NCBI RefSeq assembly: GCF_041296385.1
Contig: NC_091033.1
Location: 14,342,501 to 14,406,500, forward strand
Length of the DNA: 64,000 bases
Source: Aphelocoma coerulescens
Lineage: Eukaryota > Chordata > Aves > Passeriformes > Corvidae
Reading direction: 5' to 3'
Positions 1 through 13,100 of this stretch are shown piece after piece. The notes beneath the pieces were generated by a model. That model ran no database searches and was not told the origin of the DNA. It saw only the letters and a program-made list of their open reading frames with translations. The first letter of the stretch is position 1; every line of letters begins with the position of its first letter. Both the position numbers and the translations under genes were made by a program.

Positions 1-1256
1 AAAAACCACTCACTGCAGTCTTACCATGCATTTTTACCTAATTGGCACAGAGAGAAGTAGTTAAATGTAACAGAAACCAGGGCTTCCAAAGGAAGATAAC
101 ATTTTTGAAGCCACGATTTCTATTGCTTTTTATTAGCTCTACCTATGGTTTATATGACAAGGGGTCACAGAACAGATGCAGATGCTAAACTGGGTGGCTG
201 AGTAAATGAAGTCAACTTCTGCAGAGAAAAGCAGAAGGAAGTTAGAAGACATGAGTGAATTCACTTTAGAAGCCAAATGAAATTTTGAGTCACTGCTGAC
301 TCAAGTAAAATTCCAATTTAATACACCTCTAAAACATAACCTCTTCTAGATAAGTCAACAGTAATCCACTAACCAAATACACTCAGAAGAGAAAGGGAAA
401 TTCTGAGTAAGAGTACAAATATGAATCATTATTCTGATAATGTTTTTGTTATTATTTTTGCAGATGAATCTGAAAGCTCTTAGGACTCAATTAAGTTACC
501 ACAGCCAATAAAGACAAAAAGCAAAAGCAAGGCAGATACTTTCTGCCTAGACGCCGTGGTGATGGGCACATTAGAAATGAGGTAGATTAGATAGATGAAC
601 TAGACAGACACATCTAACTGTCCTCCAGTGCACTCATTTGTTTGACAGCCCGGAAAATGCCAACATTCCTGGGATTAAATGAAAATAGAAAATTGCATTT
701 TCACTGTAAAGTATACACAGAACTTTCCTATGTCAGATTCTCTTTGTTAAAATAAACCAGGGCCCAACCATGTCCTCCCAGAGTGACCCAAAGCACAGTA
801 AGATAAATGACACAGTAAGCAAGGCACAACCAACTGAGAGCCCTTGGGCCGCTACCCTTGTACCCAGGTTTTAGTGGAGTGATAATGACCTGCACACACG
901 TTGAGACATTAATTTTCTCCTGAGCTCAACAGCACCAAATATCCTAAACTGCCCAACTTGCGCTGCTGTCTTGATACTGTAATTCTTTTATCCATGACTT
1001 GCAGCTACTTTACCTTTATGGGTTGGTCAAACAATTTTTGTTCTGTGGTGCCTTTTTCCCCCACTTTGTTCTTCAAGAAAGCAAAAGTAAATATCTTGAA
1101 TGTAAAAAATAAAGAAGAACATTGAGTGGAGTGATTGTCCCCAGAGGTTGCTGGGCCAGGTCTGTCCCCGTGTGCTTTTGCCCCAGCTCTCAGAGCAGCA
1201 CATGCACACAGTGACACGCGGTTCACACTTGTGTCCCCATTCCGTCTTTTCTCCCA

Positions 1257-1620
1257 GCGCCAGGCCATGAGCTCCAGCCCAGAGCTGCATGTGGCAGCCT
1301 GGCAATCCCCGGGCAGGCTCCTGCTCCTGCCCACCCCAGCTCTGACAGCGCCAGGCCATGAGCTCCAGCCCAGAGCTGCATGTGGCAGCCTGGCAATCCC
1401 TGGGCAGGCTCCTGCTCCTGCCCACCCCAGCTCTGACAGCGCCAGGCCATGAGCTCCAGCCCAGAGCTGCATGTGGCAGCCTGGCAATCCCTGGGCAGGC
1501 TCCTGCTCCTGCCCACCCCAGCTCTGACAGCGCCAGGCCATGAGCTCCAGCCCAGAGCTGCATGTGGCAGCCTGGCAATCCCTGGGCAGGCTCCTGCTCC
1601 TGCCCACCCCAGCTCTGACA
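1257..1620. repeat. 91-bp minisatellite, four tandem copies
   Basis: Four head-to-tail units start at 1257, 1348, 1439 and 1530, each exactly 91 bp and beginning GCGCCAGGCCATGAGC. Copies are near-identical; copy 1 reads CCCCGGGC where the others read CCCTGGGC. The unit is GC-rich and lacks stop codons in several frames. Because 91 is not a multiple of three, long frames cycle through three different repeated peptides, so the apparent proteins on both strands are artefacts. Each unit contains the perfect inverted repeat TGGGCAGG / CCTGCCCA with an 8-base loop (1401-1424 in copy 2). Near-identity points to recent expansion or homogenisation. Confidence 0.95.
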
Positions 1621-2554
1621 GAAGCGCCGCTGAGCCCGGGGAGCTGAGCGACATCCCGGAGCTGCCGGGGAGAACAGAATCCAGCTCCTTGTGACAGTTT
1701 TCCCCACACAACATCACAATCAGCCAAACACATTTGTAATCTACTGCAGCTGGTGTTTCTATAATTGATAGAGATATAAAAGCCCTTTTTGCTAAAGTTG
1801 TACTTTTGTATTTTTTTTTTCTTGGGGGAGTTGTGAGAAAGCAGCTACAAAAAGCAAGCTTTAAATCTCAGATAATGTAGCTCCCTTTAGAATCCCAAGC
1901 TTAAAGCAAGTAGTTATGAGTTTAGCAATGCAAAAAAAGGGAGCTAAAAACAAACATTTATTTTACTTGACGTAGCAAAACAGTGGATTAAAAAGTTAAA
2001 TCAATGCACCGTCTGAATGGTTCCTGCTGTAGCTGCAATTGCAAATGAAATAAGAATGTTATAAAAACTCGCCCATATTAGGCACATTTGGAAATGTCTC
2101 CTTGTAACTGTTCTTTAAGTGTTCTGTCTATGAGCACTAACAGGTCACTGCACAGGAAATGCAAAAATACGTTACATTTTAATCAGGGCATATAAAACGC
2201 TGTCTAGAATGTTACATTGCCCTTGGGAATCTGTAGTAAGTAGGGGAACTTTTACAAAGTCCAGGTCACTCTCCCCATTACATCACTGTTAAAAAAAAAT
2301 ATTATTAGGTTACATTACAGAGATGTCATGTATTAGAACTCTCCCAGTTGCAGGATGATGGCTAAGAGATGCTTATTTCCTTGGAGAAACTCATAATCAC
2401 TCCCTTGTTCCCCTGTTCATATTTTGTGTGTTGGAAATAGTGCATTTTAACTGAATCAAAATGTTTCCAAACAATTATAAAGAGGGAGGACTAATATAAA
2501 AATGAGACTCTTCAAATACTCACTGCAACAACAAATTTCAGCACTTTTACCCTA
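1621..2554. other. Intron 1 DNA, no feature seen
   Basis: The first 70 bases are GC-rich flank of the minisatellite, then AT-rich unique-looking DNA with short A and T runs. I see no gene, RNA or recognisable mobile element. Confidence 0.5.
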
Positions 2555-2575
2555 ACACACACACACACACACACA
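2555..2575. repeat. (AC)n microsatellite
   Basis: About ten uninterrupted AC dinucleotides in AT-rich intron DNA. Confidence 0.95.
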
Positions 2576-3020
2576 AATTGAAACTCTGCCTGGCTGTACC
2601 TCACAGGTGATAAAAAATGAAAGAAGGGATTTTAGCAGACATGTTTGGGAATGATTAAGGTAAAATGTCCCTAATCCAAATAAATGGAAACCCAGATGTT
2701 GATGGCATCATAACATTCCTCTGCCTCCCTGCAACTCTTTCTGCACATGATTTACATTTGTTTAACCCAAATCACAAGTTTGTAAAATCTTTAATAAGTT
2801 CACTGAAACAACAAAAGAGTAATGCAGGGGTGACTGTTTTCCAGATTAACATTCTCAGGATTTTAGTTATTTAATATATAAATGCTGGAGGTGACACAAA
2901 CCAGTACAATAACCTGAAGGCAACCTGCTCTGCTGAGCCTGGTTCAAGTTTTGTCACTGACTTTCAGATAGAAAGATCAGATTCATAGGAAAAAACTCCC
3001 ATGGGGCAGCAAATGAAATT

Positions 3021-3098
3021 AAAATAAAATAAAATAAAATAAAATAAAATAAAATAAAATAAAATAAAATAAAATAAAATAAAATAAAATAAAATAAA
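3021..3098. repeat. (AAAAT)n pentanucleotide microsatellite
   Basis: Fifteen perfect AAAAT units plus a partial one, without interruption. Read on the minus strand it gives a false hydrophobic Phe/Ile/Leu/Tyr repeat peptide, which should not be annotated. Perfection and length suggest it is polymorphic. Confidence 0.97.
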
Positions 3099-6000
3099 CC
3101 CCTTGCTCTGAGTAAAACCAAAGTCAGAGCCCCAGGGTCCCAGGGCAGGTACCCACACAGCGACCCAGGGACCAGCCCTCTGCCATGGGCATGTTGTGGC
3201 AAGAGAGGAGCTCTCAGACTAACAGGCCTTTTTTATCTGAACAGATATCTGTGGTTGAAACTCCTGGCAGGATTCTTTGTCTTGTCTCGGAGCTGCTTTT
3301 GTACCACAGCTTCTTCACTGCCTGGAGTGCCCACACTCCACTTGGCCCGATCCACCCTGGCCGTGCCAGGCCCGGCCCCACCACTGACCGACCCCCCCAT
3401 CCCGCACATCGACACCTCCCAGACACACCAAACAAACCAAATATACCAAAGAATCCATTGTCACACATTCTATGTGGGGTCACCAACCTCTCCATGTGCT
3501 GCCTGAGCTCTTCTGCTCTCCTGTTGGCTCTGCCATCCAAGGGCAGCCCTGTGCCTCACTGGCATCATCTTCTCCTTGTCCCCGTGCCAGGAATCGGAAT
3601 TTTCCTCCTTTCCATTGGGTTTTGCACCTTTTCTAAGCTGCCTGCACTGTGCCTGTGGATGGGATCTCATCTCTGCCATTCAACTGGCATGGTGGGGGCA
3701 CAGCTCTGGCGAATTTTAAGGGGATTTTTTCACTTTTTCCCCACAGAAGAAGTTCCTGCCTGACAGGCACCGGGCCCACCGAGCCATGGCGGCCCCTCAG
3801 GCCTGGCGCTGCCACGCCAGCGCGGCCCGGTGGGAGCTGCTCCCAGAGGGGGCGGACGGATTTCCTGCACACATCCATCCCCAGCGTGAGGCGTGGATGT
3901 GTGCCGGCTTTGGGAAAGCCAGCTGGGAGTCACACGTGAGGAGCCACCCTGGCTCCCATCCAGGATCGATCCGGGCAGGAGCGGCCGGACGCGCTCCCAG
4001 CCCGAGCTCATGCTCAATACAGTGCTCTACGCTCACCAGGCTATAAAGTCATGCACACAAGTTTACCCCTGTTTTCTGTGGATATTGGATAACTTGATGC
4101 TCTCTGCCCCTGCTTGTCCATGTTCTGCTCCCTAAATATCCCTGTTTCCCCTCTCAAGGCCTGGGCTCCAGCTAAACACAAACACAGACCTTTTCTTCAT
4201 TCTCCTTCGACTGCTCGGACCCGTCACTGCCCCTGCAGCCATTGTCCTACTTATCCCCAGCTAAAACGTTTTTTAAGGCAATGTAATTGAAAAAGAGAAA
4301 CCAAGAACAGAGCATGCGTGGTGGGGATGGCACGTTGGAGAATGCTGTGTCACCTTCTAAAAATTCTTTGGCAACAGCAACTTTTAGGCTTTATAAGTCA
4401 GACAAATTTGGGTGGATTTTCTCAGGGAAAGCAAAAAGATATCTCTGAAAAATGTTCACGTCACTGCCAGAAAGCTCAGTGGTCCCACAGCTTTGAAATA
4501 AACCCTGATGAACGTCTCCTAATTTTTTGCCAAATAACATCCTACCCTAAATTACAGGAAGAACATTTTAAGAAAGAAAACACAGATTTTAATGATGGAA
4601 ATGGTTACTTTGAGCAGCTCAGAACTGGAAATATTAGAACCAGTAGAAATCAAACTTCTCAGCAGGAAACCCCAAACAATCTGGGCTATAAGAACTGTTG
4701 AGCCCATAATGCAGAAGTTATTGCTGCCGTGCCCTGGGCTTTCCAGTGCTCCCACATCCACACAACACTGCTCTCAAGGACCCTGCTGGTTTTCTGTTCT
4801 TTTCAAGATTTTGCCTACTTTTCCCCCCTTTTTATTATCACACATCTGAACCTTTACCACATTCAAGGCCTGCCAGGCAGATGAAGATGCTGAGCCCTGG
4901 GCACCAGTCTTGGCTACATCTCCTGCCCCATCCAGTGCACATTGCCTCTCCAGTCTGAACAGCCCAGATGGAGAAAGAGATCATCAGATAAAAATCAAAC
5001 CAAAACAATACATCCATAATTTCCACCACAGAAAAGCCTGATGACTTGCGCCGTCATATTTGAGCTGATTTTTCTCATGCACGAGTAGAACAATAACCAG
5101 GCAAGGCTAAAAATGCCAGGTCTGAGTCCCTGATTTAGTCAGAGCAGCCCTTGGCCATAAATTTCAGCACAGACTTAAAAATTGATAGAAACTCTTTTTT
5201 AATCATCAAGTATTCAGCTGCTCATTACTGATATATGCTTTAATGATATGCCCTTAAATTTGGGTCTAGTTTTAAAAATACGGTTTCCTCAAATTCCATG
5301 CAAAATCCAGGCCTCGTAATTTTGTTCTGGTTCTTTTTCCTTTCCAAGGTCTGCTTGAAACACAAAATTTAAGGAGTTTTCTCTGTCAGGTAATGTTTTG
5401 TTAGCTTTTGACAAGAGAAAATATTTAATACCCTATTTTTTTTTTCCTGCTCTGAATATTAGTTTAATTGTCACAAATAATTAAACGCTTATGAGGAAGA
5501 GATGTCTTCAGACATTTTGACAATACATATTAAGAGACACTTTAAGGCAAATCTGCACAGATCGGCTTTTATTTGTTATGCTAAACGATGATGCATCCTG
5601 ATTGCATTTGTTCCTTATTTGTGTGTGCAACAGGAGACGTACTGTGAATGATCTGCAAGGAATAAAATGACAGTATTTGACAGGCTAGGAAATGTCTGGG
5701 CAAGGATACAGGAGAAGGAACCCTGAAAGGGCATTGTTTATGGAGGGGCAATGGGGAGAGACACTCCCTTCAATCCAAGGCAATGAAAGGCGCCAACAAC
5801 TAAATTACAGTTAATAACAGTAAGAAATAAACATAAATTACGTATACAAGGCTCGATCTCAAGGACTTTGGACCACTAAAAATATATATTATTATATCAA
5901 TTATCAACGAGAGACAAATTCCCATCCTGGGAATTTGCATACGAACTCTAATAACCTACTATTCAGAAACAGAGGCAAGCATTAATTTCCACATGAAAAG

Positions 6001-6964
6001 GAGCCACGGGAGCTTCCCAAGTCCCCAGCTCCAGAGAAGAAAGCCCTACCTGGTGATTCAGCACCTCTGCTCAAGAGGGTAGCAGGTGGTCTCCCAGGTA
6101 AGGCAGATCAGCCCTATATTAGCTAAGATTTATTCAGAGTTCCTGTCAATATAATGGCTGAAACAACCATTCCTGAAAGGTAATATGGTGTGAAAATAAA
6201 CATAAACAATCCTTAATGAATCCATAGGCTATTACTTGCAGCATATTTCTTCTATAGCAATACATACATCTCCAGTTTAGGGAAACAACGCTGCTTTTGA
6301 TCGAGGCACAATTCCAGTTTACACAAGAGAGGGAACTGAGGGAAGTCCATGGGAATTTGGTGCTAAAGGCTTTTGAAAATTCAGGTCTCTCTTGAGCTGC
6401 CCATGTAAGGATTTAGACCCTTGGCACCAGAAGCTAAGCCTCAAACTGTATCATCAGAGATTTCCAGCCACCTCTGGGAGACTGGGTGGAGGAAAATGTG
6501 CATGGCCTGTTCAGCTGCAACTAGACCAGGTTTTACGTATTTCTCAGGGCAACGCTTTATAGACAGTCACATCCAGCTCTGCCAAAGAAATGCAGAACAG
6601 TTTATGGGAAGAAAAGTAACAGGAACCAAATTCTCTGGTCCTGAAACCTATCACTGGCTAAAAACTAGAATGCAAAAAACTTGATTATTCTCTCTAAAAC
6701 TCTTGCCAAGTAAAGCTCCTTTGGCTTGTTAGAATTAGCAGAGCTCTGCTTTCTCAAACATGAGTCCTCCCGCTTTTGGGAGCTCCTGACCATGAGCAAA
6801 GTGCCTCTTCCTCCACCAAAGGGAATTGCATGGGAGAGATGAAAGTGCACTTCCATCTTCCCCAGGGTCCCAGCTGGCCTGTTCCCTCTTCTCCCCCAGC
6901 ACAGGCAAGAGCTGGGCATGAGCTTCCAGCCCAGATTTCCCTCCTGGAAGTGCTCTGATGATAG
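3099..6964. other. Intron 1 DNA with a small CpG-rich patch
   Basis: Single-copy-looking intron sequence. About 3300-4015 is GC-richer, with the CpG-rich patch listed separately. From 5150 onward it is AT-rich. An octamer ATTTGCAT occurs at 5933-5940. No mobile element is recognised; several open frames here lack any protein features. Confidence 0.45.
3767..4012. promoter_or_regulatory. Small CpG-rich patch inside TSHZ2 intron 1
   Basis: About 20 CpG dinucleotides fall in roughly 250 bp of GC-rich DNA, well above the surrounding intron. By hand count the observed/expected ratio is near 0.7. It could be an internal promoter, an enhancer CpG island or a chance GC-rich segment. No exon or reading frame supports a gene here. 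Confidence 0.4.
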
Positions 6965-7140
6965 AAATGTGATCTAGTACTACAGGCAGGGAACTGGGAG
7001 CAAATTCTGTTTGACCTTGAGCAAATCAGGTAAAACCTCCCGGGTTCAATTTGCCCTTCTGTAAAACCGAGGGGAAATATTCCACATCCCCGGGGTTATT
7101 CTGAGGAGCATCAGTGAGAAATCCATGGAAGAAAGGTGGT
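6965..7140 (+). mobile_element. MIR-like ancient SINE relic
   Basis: The stretch contains the ordered MIR landmarks TGACCTTGAGCAAATCA (7011-7027), a CAATTTGCCCTTCTGTAAAA block (7048-7067) and GGTTATTCTGAGGAGCATCA further on. These correspond to the well-known MIR core and downstream segments around TGACCTTGGGCAAGT, CCTCATCTGTAAAATG and GGATTAAATGAG. It is highly diverged, as expected for a relic predating birds. The call rests on recalled consensus, not alignment. Confidence 0.6.
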
Positions 7141-10100
7141 AAGTGTGAAGAAATATGCTCCACTGCCTAACAAAGGACACAAATATGAGCAGGATCCATG
7201 CAGCTAATGAAAAGCACTGGAAAGCTTTTAATTTTTTTAGCATTTAATGCTACAGATGATCAATATAACTACTTAGCTTCTTTCTCCTTTCACGTGTTAA
7301 TTTAATGCTACTTGTATTGCGCTTATGTATGTTATGACATGCCTGAAAAACACATAAAAAAATAATTTTGGTAGACCAATACAGCAGCTGGCACAAGGTT
7401 ATGTTTCTTTGATACAAAACATAAAATCATGAAAGACCCGGCGCTTTCCTGTGAAGTCCACTCACCCTGCAGGAAGCAAATGAATTCTCCCTATATGTAC
7501 AAAGAAAATTGCAGACCTTACAAATTGTGCTGGTGACTCGCCATGCAATTCACACAAAAAATTATTTCTATATGGAAAATTCAGAGTAAAATCTTTCTAT
7601 GAAAAATAGGAATTACTTCTGTCCAAGTGCAGGGTGAGTGATAGAAACAAGGTTGTTGTCTGCACGCGCCAAACTGCACCAATGTGTAGATTTTCATTCT
7701 GATCTCCTCTAAGCAGAGTTTTACTAGGAAAAAAAATCTGAGCTATCAAGGTATTCCAGAGAATTTAATTATTTTCATTAAAAACAAGAACTGTGTGCTG
7801 CTCCTTTTTTCAACAGAAATTCTGCACCGATTCCACATAAACAGACCCAATATCACTTCAGCAAAGTTGCTTTGGGAATATGTAACAGCCTTTTTTAAGT
7901 TATGAAAGCAATATTGGATGAGATTTACTACAATTTAAGATAAGTGGGTCTTAATTTTATATGAACAGAGAGACTTAAAAAGCAGGCAGGAAGAGTTCCA
8001 ATTATATTGTGCTGGAATATTAGGCCCTGTGCAAAATTGCCCCTTTTCTGTTTTACATGCATAAAAACAAGCACAACAGGCTTTTCAATTAAATGAGTCT
8101 TTTGAGAGAGATGCAGGAAGAGCCAGCGAGCTCCTTAAAACTTTATTGTTTTTTATCTTTGTCAGGTAGGGCTGTGTGTTAAAAATGACCTGTTCTTTGC
8201 AGCACACAGTCCTTCCTGCATGTTTTTTCTTCCTGTTTGACCCATCAATTTGAAGGGCTTCCCGAAATGGGAATGCAAGGCTTGATCCGGATTAGTTTTC
8301 CCCATGTGCTCAGTAGCTGTGCTTTTCCACAGCCATCCAGAGCTCAGGATGTTTCCCAGAGTCTCTTTAGCATTGGGAGTAACTTTAATGAGCCTCAGTA
8401 TCATTAGAGGAAGGCAGTTTACAGAACACAGGGAGAAAAGACACAGAAAGGAATAAGATGCAGCTCTAATAGATACAAGCCATGGAGATGAAAGAACGAA
8501 GTCAGCATCTCATTTGCATTAATACAATAAAAATACAGCATTAATGTTGCTAGTTGTAAATTTTTTTTCAATAAAGTTCAGCCTGATTATATCTGGGAAA
8601 AAGGTAGGCTGTGCATTCCTCATAGTATTTATCCTTTAAAGAGCAGTTACTGCCTATTAACTTTCTACATTTAATTGCCACTAAAAACAATCTCCAGGAA
8701 ACTTCAATTGAAAGTCGCTCCTCAAGAACTGATGGTCTGAGCTCTCAGAACTGCTTTGTTTATGGCAATACAAAGCCAGAGCTCCAATCCACACAGCTCC
8801 ACTCCATCATTATGTTCAGTATTTTGTTTACTGATATTATGTGTGTGTATGTATATAATTATACACCCAGACACACACACCAGTTCATCACCAGAATCAG
8901 GCAAAAGCAATATTGCCAACCTTGTCTATACAAAAAGCACGAAGCACAACCTCAAAAATCATGAGACTGGCTGAAAATGATGGGAAGTTAAAAACAGTCA
9001 CTTTGAGAATCAAGGCATTTTTCCTCTGCATGAGAACTTGTAGCCTGCTTGTTTTCAAGTTCCTCTCCAGAGCAAGCAGTTTGAAATAAATTTCCTTTTA
9101 AAATGCATATTGGACACTTGCATAACCATCATCAGACTCCAGGAGATGGAGGTTTAAAGAAAATGAAGCCTAACAAAGGACTTCCAGGGGACACCACTCC
9201 TAACAGCACAGTTCTCACATTTGGGCAAAGACTGGTGCAATAATGAAAAACTGCTCTGAACAAGCGAGCTCTCCAGGTGCATCCCTCTCCCAGACAGGCA
9301 CTTTTCTCTCCTCCTTGCAGGTATGGATGTGTGCATGCCTGAAAAGGATCCATTTTCCAGACATTTAGGACTGTTTGTTCTATTTAGCGGTGGAATTTTA
9401 CCAATACTTGGGACCATCAGGCACTGCACGTTATGAACTCTGTATTTTTCACTATCAGATCCTGTCATTTTGAAGCTATTGTTGTGCCTTTCTTTTTCCT
9501 AGGGCAAAGGGGGAAAACATTTCTTTTAGGGAAACAAAGATTCTCTTCATTTTTCTAAATGAAACACTTAATGCAACACTTAGATCAGAAGACCAGTTTT
9601 TCCACTTCTTTTTTAGCCTGAGAAAGCTCACAAGGTAACGGATGAAAAGCCAGCAACAGTTAAAGAGGGATGTGTAAATCTAATGGGAAACACTGTGCTT
9701 CTGTGATGCTTTTCTCCTTGAAACCTTAAAAAATACACGGTTTGCTGTCAAGGTACTTCTGAGTTGCAGAAGCTGTTATTATAACACGGTAAAAATTACT
9801 CTGTGCCAACAGCCTCAAGTGAGAAGCCACCTTAATGAGAAAGAACTGCTTTTAGCCCCTAAAAGCACATGGAACTTTCAGGCTTTGGATTTGCAACCCC
9901 ATTTTCTGGCATTTTCTTGAGAGCTGCCGCCCCTGTGCACAACATGAACACCGTGCCTTAAAAAAGGCTTCTTTAAAAGCCCATCTCATCTCCTGATACC
10001 AGAACCAGTGTGCAGTAATTAACACAGAGCATGGAAACGTGATTGAGGAGGGAAGTTGGCCGAGCAAGCAGAATAGCTCAGCCATACAGACTTCAGGGAA

Positions 10101-13100
10101 GAAAAGCTCGCACGCGTTAGGAACAGAAGTCCCGAACAGAACTGTCCCTGGATTTAAAGCTTAATGGAAGAATCTGGGCCCTCTTCAGAGACAGAATGCT
10201 TCTCAAGGAACGTAAATATCGAATTTTGTAGCTGAACAGCCCAGTCTTACACAGGCAGTCCTTACACAAGCCAGTTGCCCACTGAAGCAAAGTGCTGAGT
10301 AAGAGCTGCTGAGCTGGGCCCACTCTCATGTAAATGATTGCAATTAAATAGGTAATGAAAAATCCCTGCTCTTGCATGAATGAAATGTAGGATTTCAGCT
10401 CTGAGTGTAATGTGGTTCCAGTTGGCTCCTGTATCAGATTCGGAGACAAATGAAAATGTCTCTCTGCTTGCATGAGCACGCTGTGGGGATAAAACTTCAC
10501 AAATATTTCATTTTGCAGAGAAGAGGGAAAAACAAAGGCTTATTTTAGCCGCAAAGTCTGTAGGATCCCCCCTTTTTAAGGCAGAATGTGGCACACACAT
10601 CTCAACCCGAGCAGCGTTAAACAGAATTTGAATAATTTTACTTTGCCTTTGCTAATAATACGTCATCCAGTGGAAGAACCAGGCCTTATTCTCCCCTCCA
10701 CCAGCTGTCATGATATTTTTTTTACATTTGAGCTCTTAAGATCTGCACAATAGCTTAACACAATAAGTGTTTAGCCTCTGGTTCCAACTGTAATTGATAG
10801 AGTACAGTTCCATTCCCTCTGCTGCTGCTAAGTTGGGAATTGCAGCCACAGCAACTGACAGCTTTTTTTTCTCCGCGAGTCTGGAGTTGCTCTCTGGGAG
10901 TGATGTCCTCATCGGGATGGGAAGGGAAATGACGGGAGAAACGCTCACGCTGGCCCTGCGCTATGGAGGGACTCCAGGGACCTCTGCTAGGGGAAACAGT
11001 TCCTTGAGGTGGGTGCTGCTAATAAGAGCAAAAATCAGGAGGAGAAAGCTCCGGGAGGAAATTCCCAAAATCCTGCCAGTTTGGAGAAAATGGGTCTTCT
11101 CAGAGAGCACGGAAGAGGGAGAGCATTTATGCACTAGAATTTCTGACAATGGACATGTTTTCAAAAGTGCTGTAAAATTGTGTCATTTACTGATGGAAAT
11201 GTCTTTTGTTTCCCAGTCACAGGGGCTGAACTCTGGGTGCGCCCCGCTCTTCAGATAGTGGGGATATACTGGGCTTGGATAAATCACAGCATAATTCAAA
11301 TAGAGAAACAGGCACTAAAATGAACGTGATTTCAAATTGTCCCGTTCAGGCCTGAGTTCTGACACGGGAAAAAAATATTTCCGAGCAGCTTTGGGCTTAG
11401 GAGCCGACTGCAGAATTTAACGCAGATGGCGACTAATTTTGGTGCCTCTTGAGTTGCAAAAGTACCTAATTTGGAATATATTTAATTAACCAGGATTTAA
11501 AGGCTCCTCTTGTTTGTGAACACCTTGGATTTTTTGTCATCTGTCAGCATCGTGATGTGCACTGCAAGTGAAGGGTTCTGAGGCATGAACTGTTTAGGTG
11601 GGTTTGATGTGCAGTTGCTTTTCTGGAGGATGTTGAAACAAAACAGAGCTGCCATTTCTACAGTTTCATTCAGCACTGCTTCCTTGGAATCTGCTGCCAT
11701 TGCCCCTGATATAAAGGATACAAATAATCCTGGAACAGCCACAGTGCTCCTGGTTACATTTATAGATATATCTCGCTGCCTTTCGCCACAGAAACACACA
11801 GAGCAAGCCTTTCTGGTCATTTGCTCTGCTCTCTGCAGAAGCATAATTTCGCTTTCTAAATATGATTCTGGTTTAAATAACCTTTACTACAAAGGTGCAA
11901 GCTGCAGCTTTAAAGAACTCCCTGCTCACCATCTTCTGCTTGCTGCTCTATGAGGACTCTTCCAAAAACAAACCCGTGTTATTCTACAGCTCCAATAAAC
12001 AGAATAAATGTGCCTGAGACTTGCTTCTGCTGTACTTTTCCCCAGCTTTGGTTCTTAGCTAGTCTGTTGGGGCTGAGAGAGAAAGAAAAGTGGAAATATA
12101 AAATTTCACCCGCAATGGGCGTTAAGTCCAGATTTCTCTTTGCAGGCTTTAAAAAAGCAAACTACCAATTCATGATCACAAAATAAAATATGCACATTTA
12201 AACAAGCTGCAGGGGAAAGGAGAGTTTAATCCAGTGAAATTGTGTTTGAAAGCTATTTCATACCCCTAGGAATAAAATCTGAATAGCAATTCTGCTTTGC
12301 TCCCACCCTTCTTCCACCCTTCTGTTAATATATTACCATTTGTTATGGAATCGTTACGAGACTTTTACCCCAGAGGTGGCTGCATTTTGCTGAAGGATGA
12401 AGTACTTTGAGGGCCTGAGCCTCTTCTTGCTCTCAGGAGCAGTCAGAACTCACTGATGCTTCGAGGGAAGCGATGTCTGATTTGCACCTGAGCGGGAGAA
12501 GAATCAGGCCCCGGGTTGTAAAGCCCTTTGTGATGCGTTTGGGTGAAATCTCCAGCACAAATGGGTTGTTTATTGTAAACACAGGTCCCATCCTAAAGCA
12601 GGCACTGATGGAAAGAGCTGCAACTCTCTGCCTCAAGAACTATCGACTTGGAAATGACACTCTCAAAAAGCAAGGATGATTCAGAAAATACTCGGCCCTG
12701 CAAATACCAAAATGCGTTTGACATCGTTTGGGTGTTGATGTGAAATAAAGTGTCTCTAAAAGTGTAATCGGAGAGCAGAAATCCCCATCATCACACATAA
12801 ATAGTGCCCCATTTATCCAATTATACTCCCTTGTTTCATTACAAGGGTCTGGAATATATTTCTTAGGAATACAAGGATTAAAATTAATAATAGAAAAGGA
12901 CAAAATTGCCATGTATATTTCTCTAGATAGATTTTCATCTAACAGCAGGACTTCCCTTCTGATTCACTCGCTGGTTCTCTCTAACCTTTACATTATTCAT
13001 TAATCAAACTCGAAACCTGCTTTCAAAGTCAGTGCATGGCAGTAATTATTTACAGTTGTGCATAGTATTTAATTTTAAGCAATGACAAAAGCAGGCATGT

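Noticed and set aside
1005..1733. Long minus-strand frames (up to about 240 residues) over the minisatellite
   Set aside because: They are the three-frame translation of a 91-bp tandem repeat; there is no start context, domain or splice evidence.
2954..3202. Hydrophobic Phe/Ile/Leu/Tyr repeat peptide on the minus strand
   Set aside because: Pure translation of the (AAAAT)n microsatellite.
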